Source: Parashewanella hymeniacidonis
Lineage (GTDB): Bacteria; Pseudomonadota; Gammaproteobacteria; Enterobacterales; Shewanellaceae
Direction of reading: 5' to 3'
Assembly: GCF_016900895.1 (NCBI RefSeq)
Contig: NZ_JAFEUN010000047.1
Span: 1-33,820 of the forward strand
DNA: 33,820 nt
Below, in pieces: positions 7,504-16,600 of this stretch; positions within the stretch are counted from its first letter, which is position 1, and every line of letters starts with the position of its first letter. The notes beneath the pieces are model-generated. The model ran no database searches. It was not told the DNA's origin and saw only the letters and a program-made list of their open reading frames with translations. A program made the position numbers and the translations under genes.

Positions 7504-7579
7504 TGGTGGGTCGTGAAGGATTCGAACCTTCGACCAATTGGTTAAAAGCCAACTGCTCTACCGACTGAGCTAACGACCC
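7504..7579 (-). tRNA. tRNA-Lys (UUU), first in the array
   Basis: Intact 76-base copy with encoded CCA and anticodon TTT. It is the unit nearest the promoter, with a 5' leader of about 35 bases. Confidence 0.97.
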
Positions 7580-7613
7580 ACTTTTTATATCAACTCGGCC
7601 ATGCCGTGCTGAG

Positions 7614-7648
7614 GGCGCCTATAATACCGTTTTCCATTTCTCATGCAA
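7614..7648 (-). promoter_or_regulatory. Promoter of the tRNA-Lys array with GC-rich discriminator
   Basis: On the minus strand: -35 TTGCAT (7643-7648), 16 bases, -10 TATTAT (7621-7626), then AGGCGCCCTC. A GCGCC discriminator next to the -10 is the usual mark of stable-RNA promoters under stringent (ppGpp) control. Confidence 0.65.
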
Positions 7649-7709
7649 GTGCAATAATCGGTTTTTTTTTTGTTTGACCGAAAAACAGCCTAAGCCTGTA
7701 TTTTTTCTA

Positions 7710-7739
7710 ATCTTGAAGAGCAAAAAAGCGCTTCAAGAT
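7710..7739 (-). other. Strong hairpin after cpoB
   Basis: ATCTTGAAG (7710-7718) pairs with CTTCAAGAT (7731-7739), extended by GC/GC around a six-base A/T loop. On the minus strand the following bases are TAGAAAAAA rather than a T tract, so it is not a textbook terminator. It may be a processing or 3'-protection structure between cpoB and the tRNA array. Confidence 0.5.
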
Positions 7740-7745
7740 CACAAT

Positions 7746-8489
7746 TTATTTAAGAGAGGCTAAGCTTTTTTTAGCTAGGATGGCATCTGAGCTTTTTGGG
7801 TACTCATTTAATACGCGGCGATAATAACGTGCAGCAAGTGCTTTATCATTTTGCTGTTCGGCAATTTTGCCAAGCTTCATCATACTGTTAGGACTCTTGC
7901 TAGAATCTGAATGCTTGTTAATTACAGTTTGAAACGCTGACTTTGCCTCTTTGAGTTGCCCTTTATTGAACAACAACTGCCCTAACCAATAATTAGCATT
8001 AGCAGCATAAGATGAATCAGGGTAGGTTTTTATGAACTCTTGAAACGCAGGGATAGCTTCATCATACGTTCTTGACTTAAGAACCAGGTTAACAGCTCTC
8101 TGATAACTATCGGTCTCAGACAAAGTAGTAGATGTAGCAACATCATTTGTATTTGTTGCGGCTTCTGTCGAAGTAGAAACAGCCGAGGTAGCAGGCTGAG
8201 CCTGTAGCTTCGAAATTTCATCATAAAGCTGACGTTGACGTTGTAGCATTTGCTCAATTTGATAAGCCTGCTGCTCATTCAAACCACGTAAGTCTTGTAC
8301 CTCACGTTGCAACTGTTCCAAGCGTTGCTGTGTTTCCAAAGACGCTTGTTGGCGAGCTTTTACAATTCGTTCTAAACGAGCAAGGCGATCATTACTTGAT
8401 CCACCAGCAATATCCTCAACAGGCGAAGGCGCAGCATGTGCTGCGCCTACGCTTAGGAAAATTGCCGTAAGTAATACGGCTTTTTTCAT
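7746..8489 (-). CDS. cpoB: Cell-division coordinator CpoB (YbgF), Tol-Pal associated
   Basis: Periplasmic protein that in E. coli links the Tol-Pal machine to PBP1B during constriction. Signal peptide 1-19 (ends AAHA). A coiled coil rich in Gln, Arg and Leu spans about 33-95 (trimerisation region). A Ser/Thr/Ala linker with repeated TSTxA follows at about 98-125. A C-terminal TPR domain occupies about 128-247, with YDEAIPAFQEFIKTYPDS, ANYWLGQLLFNKG and ALAARYYRRVLNEYP. Its 247 residues are close to the 263 in E. coli. The start is well supported by CAGGAG ahead of ATG. Last protein gene of the operon, 43 bases after pal. Confidence 0.95.
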   Translation of the reverse strand: MKKAVLLTAIFLSVGAAHAAPSPVEDIAGGSSNDRLARLERIVKARQQASLETQQRLEQLQREVQDLRGLNEQQAYQIEQMLQRQRQLYDEISKLQAQPATSAVSTSTEAATNTNDVATSTTLSETDSYQRAVNLVLKSRTYDEAIPAFQEFIKTYPDSSYAANANYWLGQLLFNKGQLKEAKSAFQTVINKHSDSSKSPNSMMKLGKIAEQQNDKALAARYYRRVLNEYPKSSDAILAKKSLASLK

Positions 8490-8532
8490 TATGTCACTCC
8501 TGACTTACTTTAATCTGTTTTGATTAAGTATA

Positions 8533-9075
8533 TTAGTAAACTAAAACTGCACGACGGTTCTTAGAAAATGCCGCTTCAGTGTGAGAATCATCAAGTGGTT
8601 TTTCTTCACCGTAGCTCACAACACTCATTTGGCTTGGCTGCACACCCATACCCTGTAGGTACTTCATTACAGACTTAGCACGACGCTCACCCAGTGCGAT
8701 GTTGTACTCAGGAGTGCCACGCTCATCAGTGTGACCTTCAATAAGCACTTTTACGTTTGGGTGCTCAAGAAGATAGTTACCATGTGCTTGTAAAATATCA
8801 GCATAACGACCTTGGATAGCACTGCGGTCGAATTTAAAGAAAATTATGTTTTCTTGACGAAGCTCAGCTTCTTGTTTTGCTTGCCTTTCTTCTGGAGTCA
8901 GAATCGCATTTGCGCTGCCGGTTTCAACACCATTGCCGCTAATTTCAGTGCCATTAGTACCATTTGTACCAGCTCCGTGAGCTGACTCTGAGTCAGAAGT
9001 TGAGCTACATGCACTGATCGCTAAAACTGGTAGTGCTACTAACATAGCTTTTAACGTCTTATTCAGATCCATCAT
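8533..9075 (-). CDS. pal: Peptidoglycan-associated lipoprotein Pal
   Basis: Outer-membrane lipoprotein that binds peptidoglycan and TolB and holds the envelope together at the division site. Lipobox ISAC gives Cys23. A flexible Ser/Gly/Asn/Thr-rich linker follows (about 24-55), then the OmpA-C domain (about 72-180) with IIFFKFDRSAI, IEGHTDERGTPEYNIALGE and RRAKSVMKYLQ, the diaminopimelate-binding pattern. AAGGA lies just ahead of the double ATG; the first is used here. The gap to tolB is 14 bases. Confidence 0.96.
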   Translation of the reverse strand: MMDLNKTLKAMLVALPVLAISACSSTSDSESAHGAGTNGTNGTEISGNGVETGSANAILTPEERQAKQEAELRQENIIFFKFDRSAIQGRYADILQAHGNYLLEHPNVKVLIEGHTDERGTPEYNIALGERRAKSVMKYLQGMGVQPSQMSVVSYGEEKPLDDSHTEAAFSKNRRAVLVY

Positions 9076-9089
9076 CTGTTCCTTTTAAA

Positions 9090-10424
9090 TTAATATTGTA
9101 AAAATGGTGACCAGGCTGGAGATTTTACTTCACCCTGACCGACCGGCAATCTTGCTTTAAAGCGACCATCCATAGACACGGCTGCGAGAACCTGCTTTCC
9201 TTGGAATACTGTACCATATATTACCATAGTGCCGTTAGGCGCAATACTTGGCGACTCATCTAAATGAGTTTTGGTCAAAACCTGTATAAATCGTGTTTTC
9301 AAATCCATTCTTGCGATATGAAACTTGCCGTTAGTGCGGTTTACAAAAACCATACTTTGACCGTCTGGTGTAACTTCGCCCCCAAGGTTCCATTCCCCCT
9401 CAAAAGTAAGACGACTTATTTTGCCTGACGCTAAATTCACTTTGTAAAGCTGTGGTCTACCTCCCCTTTCAGAGGTAAATACTAACGATTTACCATCAGG
9501 GAACCAAGATGCTTCAGTATCAATAGCATAATGATGAGTAATTCTACGTAAACGCTTGGTTGCGATATCTAAAATATAAATATCTGGCTGGCCGTCTTTT
9601 GAAAGCGTCAAAGCGAGTTTTCTACCATCAGGTGAGAAACTCGGTGCTCCATTAATACCTCTGTAACTACTTACAACTTGGCGCTGTTGAGTAAAGATAT
9701 CTTGGATAACAATTTCAGCTTTACGGTTTTCAAACGAAACATAAGCGAGTTTACGACCATCTGGTGACCACGTTGGAGACATCAATGGCTCCTTAGAACG
9801 TAGTAACATGGTTTCATTATAACCATCATAGTCAGCAATCATAAGCTGATATGGTGATGGCTGACTTCGATCAACAACGACATAAGCAATTCGAGTTAAG
9901 AAAGCACCACGGATACCCGTAAGTTTCTCGTAAACTCTGTTACTGATCATATGAGCATATGAACGAAACTGCTTTTCAGAAATCAACACTTCGCTGCTAT
10001 CAAGTACCAAATCTTGTGGATTCAATAACTTTTTATCTTGTGGCAATTGTGACTTAATCAAATCAATCAATTGAAAGCTAACTTGGTATTTATCATTACC
10101 ATACGGTTTAACATGACCGACTAAAAGCGCTTCTGCTTCCACACTCGCCCACTGACTGCTGGTAAAATCAGCAATACTACTCATATTACCCTTCGGTAAT
10201 GACAAACCATTTAATGGACTAAAAGTACCACTTCTTGTTAAGTCAGACTTAACAACATCAGCAAGTTGTTGCGGTGCTTGACCGGGTCCATCCCAAACAA
10301 AAGGCATGACAGCAATTGGCCTTGCTGCATCAACGCCGTCTGTAATCACAATATCTAATGCAGCTTTTACTGGTGTTGAAATAACAACAATAAATAAAAA
10401 TAGCCACTTCCCAAGTGTTTTCAT
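9090..10424 (-). CDS. tolB: Tol-Pal translocation protein TolB
   Basis: Periplasmic beta-propeller protein that shuttles between TolA and Pal. The frame is open from a TTG at 10436, but AGGAT sits between that TTG and an ATG at 10424, so the ATG is the better start, giving 444 residues. Signal peptide about 1-21 (ends PVKA). The N-terminal domain has [13 protein letters not shown]. The six-bladed propeller follows from about residue 195, with repeated blade motifs [51 protein letters not shown] and [11 protein letters not shown]. It ends with WSPFLQY, matching the family's conserved C-terminus. Confidence 0.96.
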   Translation of the reverse strand: MKTLGKWLFLFIVVISTPVKAALDIVITDGVDAARPIAVMPFVWDGPGQAPQQLADVVKSDLTRSGTFSPLNGLSLPKGNMSSIADFTSSQWASVEAEALLVGHVKPYGNDKYQVSFQLIDLIKSQLPQDKKLLNPQDLVLDSSEVLISEKQFRSYAHMISNRVYEKLTGIRGAFLTRIAYVVVDRSQPSPYQLMIADYDGYNETMLLRSKEPLMSPTWSPDGRKLAYVSFENRKAEIVIQDIFTQQRQVVSSYRGINGAPSFSPDGRKLALTLSKDGQPDIYILDIATKRLRRITHHYAIDTEASWFPDGKSLVFTSERGGRPQLYKVNLASGKISRLTFEGEWNLGGEVTPDGQSMVFVNRTNGKFHIARMDLKTRFIQVLTKTHLDESPSIAPNGTMVIYGTVFQGKQVLAAVSMDGRFKARLPVGQGEVKSPAWSPFLQY

Positions 10425-10464
10425 ATTGATCCTCAATTGAAATCTCGTAATTTCAAAAATATAA

Positions 10465-11403
10465 CTAATTTATTTCAGGCGAAACTTTTAAATTTATATC
10501 TTTCATCTCGTTATAAACATTCGCATCCGGCGAAACCGGTAATCGACCAGCTTTCGAAATAGCCGCTTTCGCAGCACGGCAAACAATGGTATCTCCACCA
10601 AGTACATTTGCAGAAATAACAAAGCCGTCTTGAGCTAAGCGAATGTTTACACGACAGCTTTTACCTTGCATCGATTGGTCGATAACAAGATTACGCTGGA
10701 TGGTTTGTGAAATAAGCGCCTTATATTTTTCAACTTCACTTAATACTTGTCGACTTCTCGTTTTATTAAGTGACGCTTGCTCTTGCGCTAATGCATCTGC
10801 AAGCTCCTTTTCTTGTTGAGCTTTACGAGCTGCATCGGCTTTTCGTTTTCGTTCAGCAGCCTCTTTGCGCTTGCGCTCATCAGCCGCTTTTTTTGCTGCC
10901 GCTTCTTCACGTTTACGTTTATCTGCGGCTGCTTTGGCTGCTTTCTCCGCCACACGACGCTCTTGCTCTTTTTGTTTGCGTTGCTTTTCAGCTTGAGCTG
11001 CTTTTTGTTTCTCTTGTTGCTGCTTTAACTTAGCTGCTTTAGCTGCAGCCGCCGCTTTATCTGCTTCATTTTGTTTCTGCTTGCGCTGTTGTTCAAGCTT
11101 TTTAATTTTATTCTGCTCTTGTTCGCGTGCTTTTCGTGCTTCATCAAGCTTTCGCTTAACTTCAGCTTGACGATCACGCTCTTGTTGAGCAGCATCCGCT
11201 TTTTGTTTGCGAATTTTAGCGATTTGCGCCTCAACTTCTTGTTGATTCACTACAACAGCTTTTATGGCTGGAGCCGAAGCAGCTTGTGGAAGTGCTTTCG
11301 GTTTCTCGTCAAAATTAACACTCACAGCTAGCGCAGCAATAACACCGACATGAACCACTAAAGAAACAATTAAAGGGACTGAAAATGAAGACTTATCGGC
11401 CAT
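10465..11403 (-). CDS. tolA: Tol-Pal energy-transducing protein TolA
   Basis: Spans from inner membrane to outer membrane and carries force from TolQR to TolB-Pal. Domain I has one transmembrane helix (about 9-29) with the Ser14/His18 pattern of the SHLS motif that contacts TolQ. Domain II (about 55-210) is a long Lys/Ala/Gln/Glu/Arg-rich helix. Domain III (about 220-312) contains Cys250 and Cys275, the disulfide pair of the family, and [17 protein letters not shown]. The low-complexity middle makes antisense frames look open; those are not genes. It starts directly after the tolR stop codon. Confidence 0.95.
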   Translation of the reverse strand: MADKSSFSVPLIVSLVVHVGVIAALAVSVNFDEKPKALPQAASAPAIKAVVVNQQEVEAQIAKIRKQKADAAQQERDRQAEVKRKLDEARKAREQEQNKIKKLEQQRKQKQNEADKAAAAAKAAKLKQQQEKQKAAQAEKQRKQKEQERRVAEKAAKAAADKRKREEAAAKKAADERKRKEAAERKRKADAARKAQQEKELADALAQEQASLNKTRSRQVLSEVEKYKALISQTIQRNLVIDQSMQGKSCRVNIRLAQDGFVISANVLGGDTIVCRAAKAAISKAGRLPVSPDANVYNEMKDINLKVSPEIN

Positions 11404-11838
11404 CTATTTCTCCTCCGGAGAATCAGTCATAAGTCCTACAGACGGTACACCTGCGCTTTGCAATGTTGTCATCAATTGAATCACACGATCGTAAGGAATA
11501 TTCTTATCAGCTTTCACAACCACCGGTCTTTCTGGTTCAATTTGTATAAGTGCAGCAACAGAAATAGCAATACTCTCTAATGTTTTTGGAGCACTTGCAG
11601 CACCATCGCCATCATTTAAAAAATAGTCACCCTGTGCATCAATGGAAGCAACAATAGGCGGCTTGCTATCTGCAGGCAAAACTTCAGCCTTTGCCGATGG
11701 GAGGTCGACTTTAACACCTTGACTTACAATCGGTGCAGTAACCATAAAAATAATCAACAGTACCAACATTACATCAATGTACGGCACCACATTGATTTCA
11801 GCGACGGGTCGACGACGCTTACGTTGATATACCTGCAT
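11404..11838 (-). CDS. tolR: Tol-Pal proton-channel component TolR
   Basis: Inner-membrane ExbD-like protein that with TolQ converts the proton gradient into movement of TolA. It has one transmembrane helix (about 18-38), with Asp22 in VVPYIDVMLVLLIIFMV in the position of the essential Asp23 of E. coli TolR, and a periplasmic domain of about 100 residues. The start overlaps the tolQ stop by one base (TAATG), implying coupled translation. Confidence 0.96.
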   Translation of the reverse strand: MQVYQRKRRRPVAEINVVPYIDVMLVLLIIFMVTAPIVSQGVKVDLPSAKAEVLPADSKPPIVASIDAQGDYFLNDGDGAASAPKTLESIAISVAALIQIEPERPVVVKADKNIPYDRVIQLMTTLQSAGVPSVGLMTDSPEEK

Positions 11839-12527
11839 TAAGCCTGCTCCTTCTTGCTGTAGGCTTGACGATGAAGAATGCTTGAAAACTCTTCCATAAA
11901 GTTTACATATGACATTTCCAACTTTTCAACGTGAGTGGTAAATCGGTTATAAGCGATAACAGCAGGAATCGCTGCAAATAAACCCATTGCCGTTGCAATC
12001 AAAGCTTCAGCAATACCTGGAGCGACCATCGCTAATGTTGCGTTTTCAACTGCACCCAGCGCAATAAAGGAATTCATGATTCCCCATACAGTACCAAATA
12101 GACCGATATATGGGCTTGTTGAACCAATGGTTGCTAATAGCGGTAAATGAGTTTCGAGCTGATCAATTTCACGCGACAATGAAACGCGCATAGCTCTGCC
12201 GGTACCATCCATTACCGCTTCAGGCATATTGCCACTGATTTTCATTAATCGTGAGTATTCTTTGAAACCAGTAACAAACAAATTCCCCATACCTTTGTTA
12301 TCGTCACCTCTCGCAGAAAGCTCTTTAAAGAGATTATTTAAATCAACGCCAGACCAGAATCGGTCTTCAAATTGTAGGGAATGTTTTTTAGCTGACGTTA
12401 ATAACCTTCGACGTTGAATAATGACAGCCCAAGACATTACTGATAAAGCCAAAAGGGTCAGCATTACCAACTTTACAAGTAAACTCGCTTGTAAAAACAA
12501 GCCTAGAAAAGAAATATCAGCGTGCAC
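11838..12527 (-). CDS. tolQ: Tol-Pal proton-channel component TolQ
   Basis: ExbB/MotA-like inner-membrane protein. The three transmembrane regions are visible at about 13-36, 130-155 and 165-190. Family blocks are [20 protein letters not shown] and [19 protein letters not shown]. The start is a GTG (12525-12527) inside the last codons of ybgC, with AGGAG seven bases before it. An ATG three bases further up is in the ybgC frame and cannot be used. Its 229 residues match the usual 230. Confidence 0.95.
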   Translation of the reverse strand: MHADISFLGLFLQASLLVKLVMLTLLALSVMSWAVIIQRRRLLTSAKKHSLQFEDRFWSGVDLNNLFKELSARGDDNKGMGNLFVTGFKEYSRLMKISGNMPEAVMDGTGRAMRVSLSREIDQLETHLPLLATIGSTSPYIGLFGTVWGIMNSFIALGAVENATLAMVAPGIAEALIATAMGLFAAIPAVIAYNRFTTHVEKLEMSYVNFMEEFSSILHRQAYSKKEQA

Positions 12528-12915
12528 TCATTAACTCCTGAACGATATTTTGTGGGATTGCTTTTGGGCGCTTTTTTGATAATGCGATACAAGCAACAAC
12601 TACAGAAGCTTCACAGTAACATTTTCCATTGTCATCAACTAAAGACTGTTGGAAGGTAACTGAAGCTTTTTTCATTTCTATAATCTTAGACACCACAATT
12701 AGATTTTGTTCAAACTTAGCTGCAACTTTAAAATCAATATCACAACGTTTAACAACAAATGCGATGTCTTGCTTGAGCAATTTGCTCTGATTTATACCAA
12801 AACTTTTAAACCATTCTGTGCGTGCGCGCTCAAAAAAGTTTAAATAGTTAGAGTGATAAACAACCCCACCTGCATCAGTGTCTTCGTAATAAACGGAAAT
12901 AGGCCAAGAAAACAT
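12517..12915 (-). CDS. ybgC: Tol-Pal system acyl-CoA thioesterase YbgC
   Basis: Hotdog-fold thioesterase that begins most gammaproteobacterial tol-pal operons; its link to phospholipid handling is still debated. Length 132 residues. The active-site region is [17 protein letters not shown], with Asp14 equivalent to Asp18 of E. coli YbgC, followed by FFERARTEW. It overlaps the tolQ start by 11 bases. The ribosome binding site is weak (TTTGG). No clear promoter was found in the long region upstream. Confidence 0.95.
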   Translation of the reverse strand: MFSWPISVYYEDTDAGGVVYHSNYLNFFERARTEWFKSFGINQSKLLKQDIAFVVKRCDIDFKVAAKFEQNLIVVSKIIEMKKASVTFQQSLVDDNGKCYCEASVVVACIALSKKRPKAIPQNIVQELMSAR

Positions 12916-13448
12916 AAAACCAAATAAAGATTCTTAAACAATAAAACGTTAACTATACCTATTGCGATGCGCTTTGTGAATTGATTCTGCTGAGATTGCT
13001 GGTGTATTTCGAAGAGTTAATTCTTTGTGAACTGATAATGCTCACTTTTGCTTCTTCTTTTTATTTGAGTATTACTTTTTTATGAAAATTAACGCTCTAT
13101 TCAAAATGTTAAACCCTCACCCAAAACACAAGTTAAATTAATAGTAACCAGAAGTGACTAATTATGCAGTCAGCAGCAAAACCCTTTACTATCAAGGTTT
13201 GAGGTGAAAATTTTTAATTTAACACAAAATAGTTCCATTAGTTTTTCTAATCCAAATAGATAGTTTTTCTCGCTTGTTGAATAACCAAAGCAACAATAAA
13301 ATACATTTGTTTTCAGGAAGGACTCGCTGAATAAGCAAGTTATGAAAACAAGAACATTTATCAGGTGTGCCAAGCACGGCTGATTTCTCTGGTTCTTTTA
13401 TACTGACTTCCCTACCTTCAATTTGTTGATTGTATTGTGCATTACTTT

Positions 13449-13479
13449 GCCCGCTTACTTTAAGTGGGCTTTTTTTTTA
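13449..13479 (+). terminator. Strong rho-independent terminator with no gene before it
   Basis: GCCCGCTTA (13449-13457) pairs with TAAGTGGGC (13461-13469), nine pairs with one wobble and a 3-base loop, followed by a run of nine T. No plus-strand gene precedes it for more than 500 bases, so it may end a small RNA. Confidence 0.75.
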
Positions 13480-13571
13480 TCTATTACATTAACAATCATT
13501 AACTAACTTATCTATTACATTAACAATCATTAACTAACTTATCTATTACATTAACAATCATTAACTAACGT
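13479..13571. repeat. Three tandem copies of a 31-bp unit
   Basis: Units at 13479-13509, 13510-13540 and 13541-13571 begin ATCTATTACATT and end ATTAACTAACTT. They are identical except for the last two bases of the third. The unit length is close to three turns of B-DNA. The block ends 55 bases before the ankyrin gene start codon. Confidence 0.95.
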
Positions 13572-13626
13572 TTCAGAAAAAGGTTAAGTTATTATTTTTC
13601 ATTATACCCCTTAGATTGACTTACTT

Positions 13627-16600
13627 ATGTCTGTAGCTACTGGATTCAATACAAAATCCCCTCCTGATGATATTTGGGTAGTTTGCAAGACTCCCGATAA
13701 GGGTGAAGGTGTTTACGAGGAGTTTTCTCTAAGTAATATTGATAAAACACTCACTGATCAGAAGCGAGCGCTAGAATCACACTTTGAGTCGCACTTACCC
13801 CAGTATTCTAGCGTTGTTAATATACTTTATTCCCATATTAGTGGGCTCTCTTTGACGTCGATTCGATACCGCAAATTAAAATCTCAACTCTGTCATCTAA
13901 ATTCACTACTTACTTCAAGCGAAGTTCAAAAAGCAAAAAAAGTAGAAGTTCTTACTGCACTATCTAAGCAATTAAATAGCACCCCCCGCTCTGTTGAACT
14001 AGAACGATTAGTCATATCTTTAAACTTTAATAAAGCTAAACTCAGTGACCTTTTAGCGAATGCAGAAACAAGACTCCTCAAAGAAGCAAAAACAAATTTT
14101 AGAAAAAGGTTTTCCGATGAGGTAACAGATGAACAGCTAAATCGTATTGCATTACGTAATGGCTACCCACTTTCTATTGAAGAAACGTCTCTCGGGGGTA
14201 TTAGTCAATCAGTTATTGAGCAATATACTCAAATACTCAATGATACAATGTGTTCAGGCTCTTTAATTTTACAAGTTTCCATGGATTGGAGTAAGTCGTT
14301 CACTCTTGAAAATTTAGAAAAAATAAAAAAACTTGAATCTTTTGACGAAGCTCATATTGAGAACTGCATCCCTTTTTCTTCAGTAACACATGAGCATTTT
14401 ACTCATGACTCTCAGTATCTGAAGAAATCAAGGCACTTAGCAAAAGTTTTATACATTGCATTGATTCATAGGGCTTGCCCGCTCTTAAAACCTGATGATG
14501 AAAACGGTGTTCAATTTCAACAGGACGACGATGTAATTTGGTGCCACTCCGATTCGGTTTTCTATTGCGGCTCTTCCCATGAAACTGAGTCTCCTACACC
14601 ATTAGCAGAGCTAGCTAATGCAAAACCAATGTTGGATAATGCAAGTGACAAGCAACTACTTTTGTTTAATAGGCACCTTCTATTATGTACACATGATTCC
14701 ACTTCTTTTTCTCAATACTTAAGAGAGCTAGCTAGTGCAGTAGGTCTTCCTAAAGCAGTCAAAAGCGGTATTAAAGCAATGCTGTACCATCATTTTCAAG
14801 GGCATGACAAAACTAAACATGTTGACGGTTTTCCTCCTTGTATTGATTTTGATTTTTTAGAGCTTGCACAGACTATTGAATCAGAAAATTTGATGAGAAG
14901 GTTAGAAGCCATTAAAAATAATGAAAGTGAATCTAGTAATAAGTTGGAGCATTTAATAAAACTGTTAAAAACTTTTAATTATGATTGTTGTTCAAAGTTT
15001 AAAGATAAGTTATTCACTGCAATTAAACATTTTATCGGTACTCAACATTTTAGTTCTCAAGACATTCACTACATCGCTCAATCGTTACCAGACAGCTCAA
15101 AAGACCTGAAAAAATCTCTACAAGAGCTTTGCTTCAACCACTTATGTAGCGAAATTGATGACTTAAAGGATATTGAAGGCGCCGTTGACTTACTGGTATC
15201 TATTCCCGATTTCTGCACTCAAGACTCAATAAAATATAGAGAACTCTGCGAGAAACATCAGTCAAAATTTAAAGCTCTAGTCGCCCACAAAAGTAGCGAA
15301 GAACTCATAAAAATAATCGAACTTCTGACAGGTAAAGATTTAATAACTTCCGCAATAGGCAAGGAATTAAACTTTATATCCTACATTCATCAGCAATTCT
15401 GCAAAAACTTACAAGGAGCCAAAACACTTGATGAATTACAAGCTCGAATGGAAACTATTGATCCTAAACTAGTACTCTTTGATGAATCACAGTCACAACT
15501 CATCAAAAATAGTTTCAACAAAGCTTTTTTCCAACTCAACAGCTCTGATCATTTAAAATTAAACGTTGAATTACTTAATCCGAATGTGTCTGCCGATGAA
15601 TTAGAAGTGATATGGAATAAAGCTGTTGAAGATGATAACCCTGAATTAATCGTATTTCTTCACCAAAATGGTGTAACAAAAAAACTAAAGAGTTCACTCT
15701 ATGTTGAAAGTGTAGTCACTGCCGTCAGCGAAGGAAAGCCGAAATGCTATAAGACACTTTTTGAATTGGCAAGAGGCAAAATAGAAAAAAGTAATTCAAT
15801 ACTCTCTGAACTCATGCATAAAGCCATTAAACATAAAACAACTGAATATTTAGAGCCATTAAGACCTCTCAACAACTTGAAAGAAAGCTGCCGAGAAAAA
15901 GTGGACGGTAGCACTCCTTTCTTATGTGCGGTCATGAATGGAAATAAAGCGCAAGCAGAATGGTTCTTAAGGCACTGCCCTACAGTCATTGAAGATAAAA
16001 ATGACTCTTATCAAACGGCATTTCACCTTGCTTGTGATTGCCAAGGAACAGAGATTTTAAAGGAGTTAATTTCTTTACACACCGATGATGAACTTATCAA
16101 CCATTTTGACAGTAATGGATTGTCGCCTTTACTCATGGTTTGTAAAACGGGTAAAAAACCATTTTTAACAGAACTATTAAAATGTTCACACCTTGACCTT
16201 AGTGCTTGCGAGGCACAAACCGGTAGAAGTGGCTTACATTTAGCCGTTGCTGAAGGAAAAGAGAGTATAGTCTCAATACTTCTAGGCAAATCAAAAAGCT
16301 TTCTCGACTCAAAAGATAATAATAACGAAACGCCTATAGGACTTGCATTAACACTCGGGCAATTCCAAATGTTGGATAAATGCCTAGAAACCTGGCCTGA
16401 TTTCGATTTTTCGTCGCCAGTGAGTAAAGATAAACCTCTTATGGCTGCAATTTGTAGTTCACCAACAATATACCAAGGCAAGTATTTATCTGTAGCCATA
16501 AAGCATGCCGATTTGGATAGCAACTATGGTGAGCAAGGCCAAACAATTTTTCATTTAGCTGCAGCATCAGGTTTTTATTTCAAAGAGCTCAGCAAAGGAG

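Larger units (their letters stand above)
6436..7579 (-). repeat. Tandem tRNA-Lys array: ten units, six intact and four degenerate
   Basis: Ten tRNA-Lys-like units lie head to tail, read leftward from 7579. Nine of them are joined by 35-base spacers of nearly identical sequence (AGTTTTAATTCCTGAATGG core on the plus strand); the last spacer (6512-6559) is 48 bases and diverged. Intact units repeat every 111 bases and degenerate ones every 125. In transcription order the units are intact, intact, intact, degenerate, intact, three degenerate, intact, intact. The position downstream of cpoB is the same as for the lys/val tRNA operon of E. coli, so the locus is old while the amplification looks recent. 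Confidence 0.95.
12916..13626. other. Long intergenic region between ybgC and the ankyrin gene
   Basis: 711 bases. It contains an orphan plus-strand terminator (13449-13479) and a triple 31-bp repeat (13479-13571), listed separately. A 67-codon minus-strand frame (13170-13373) starts at TTG without a ribosome binding site and is Cys/Phe-rich, so it is not taken as a gene. A 19-codon frame opens at 13082 (MKINALFKMLNPH), too short to judge. A -10-like TATACT lies at 13399-13404 ahead of the terminator. Confidence 0.5.

Noticed and set aside
6436-7579. tRNA array as a CRISPR-like or integron-like repeat array
   Set aside because: Repeat units are full tRNA-Lys genes with encoded CCA, and the spacers between them are all alike rather than unique.
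10770-11033. Open frames on the plus strand opposite tolA
   Set aside because: They arise from the Lys/Ala/Glu-rich repeats of TolA domain II; the peptides are Leu/Phe/Cys-rich low complexity with no ribosome binding site.
13170-13373. 67-codon minus-strand frame between ybgC and the ankyrin gene
   Set aside because: It starts at TTG with no ribosome binding site and encodes a Cys/Phe-rich peptide without family features.
13479-13571. 31-bp repeats as a CRISPR array
   Set aside because: The units are directly adjacent with no spacers and there are no cas genes in the window.
16023-16523. 166-codon minus-strand frame inside the ankyrin gene
   Set aside because: Antisense shadow of the clear ankyrin coding frame; no start context.
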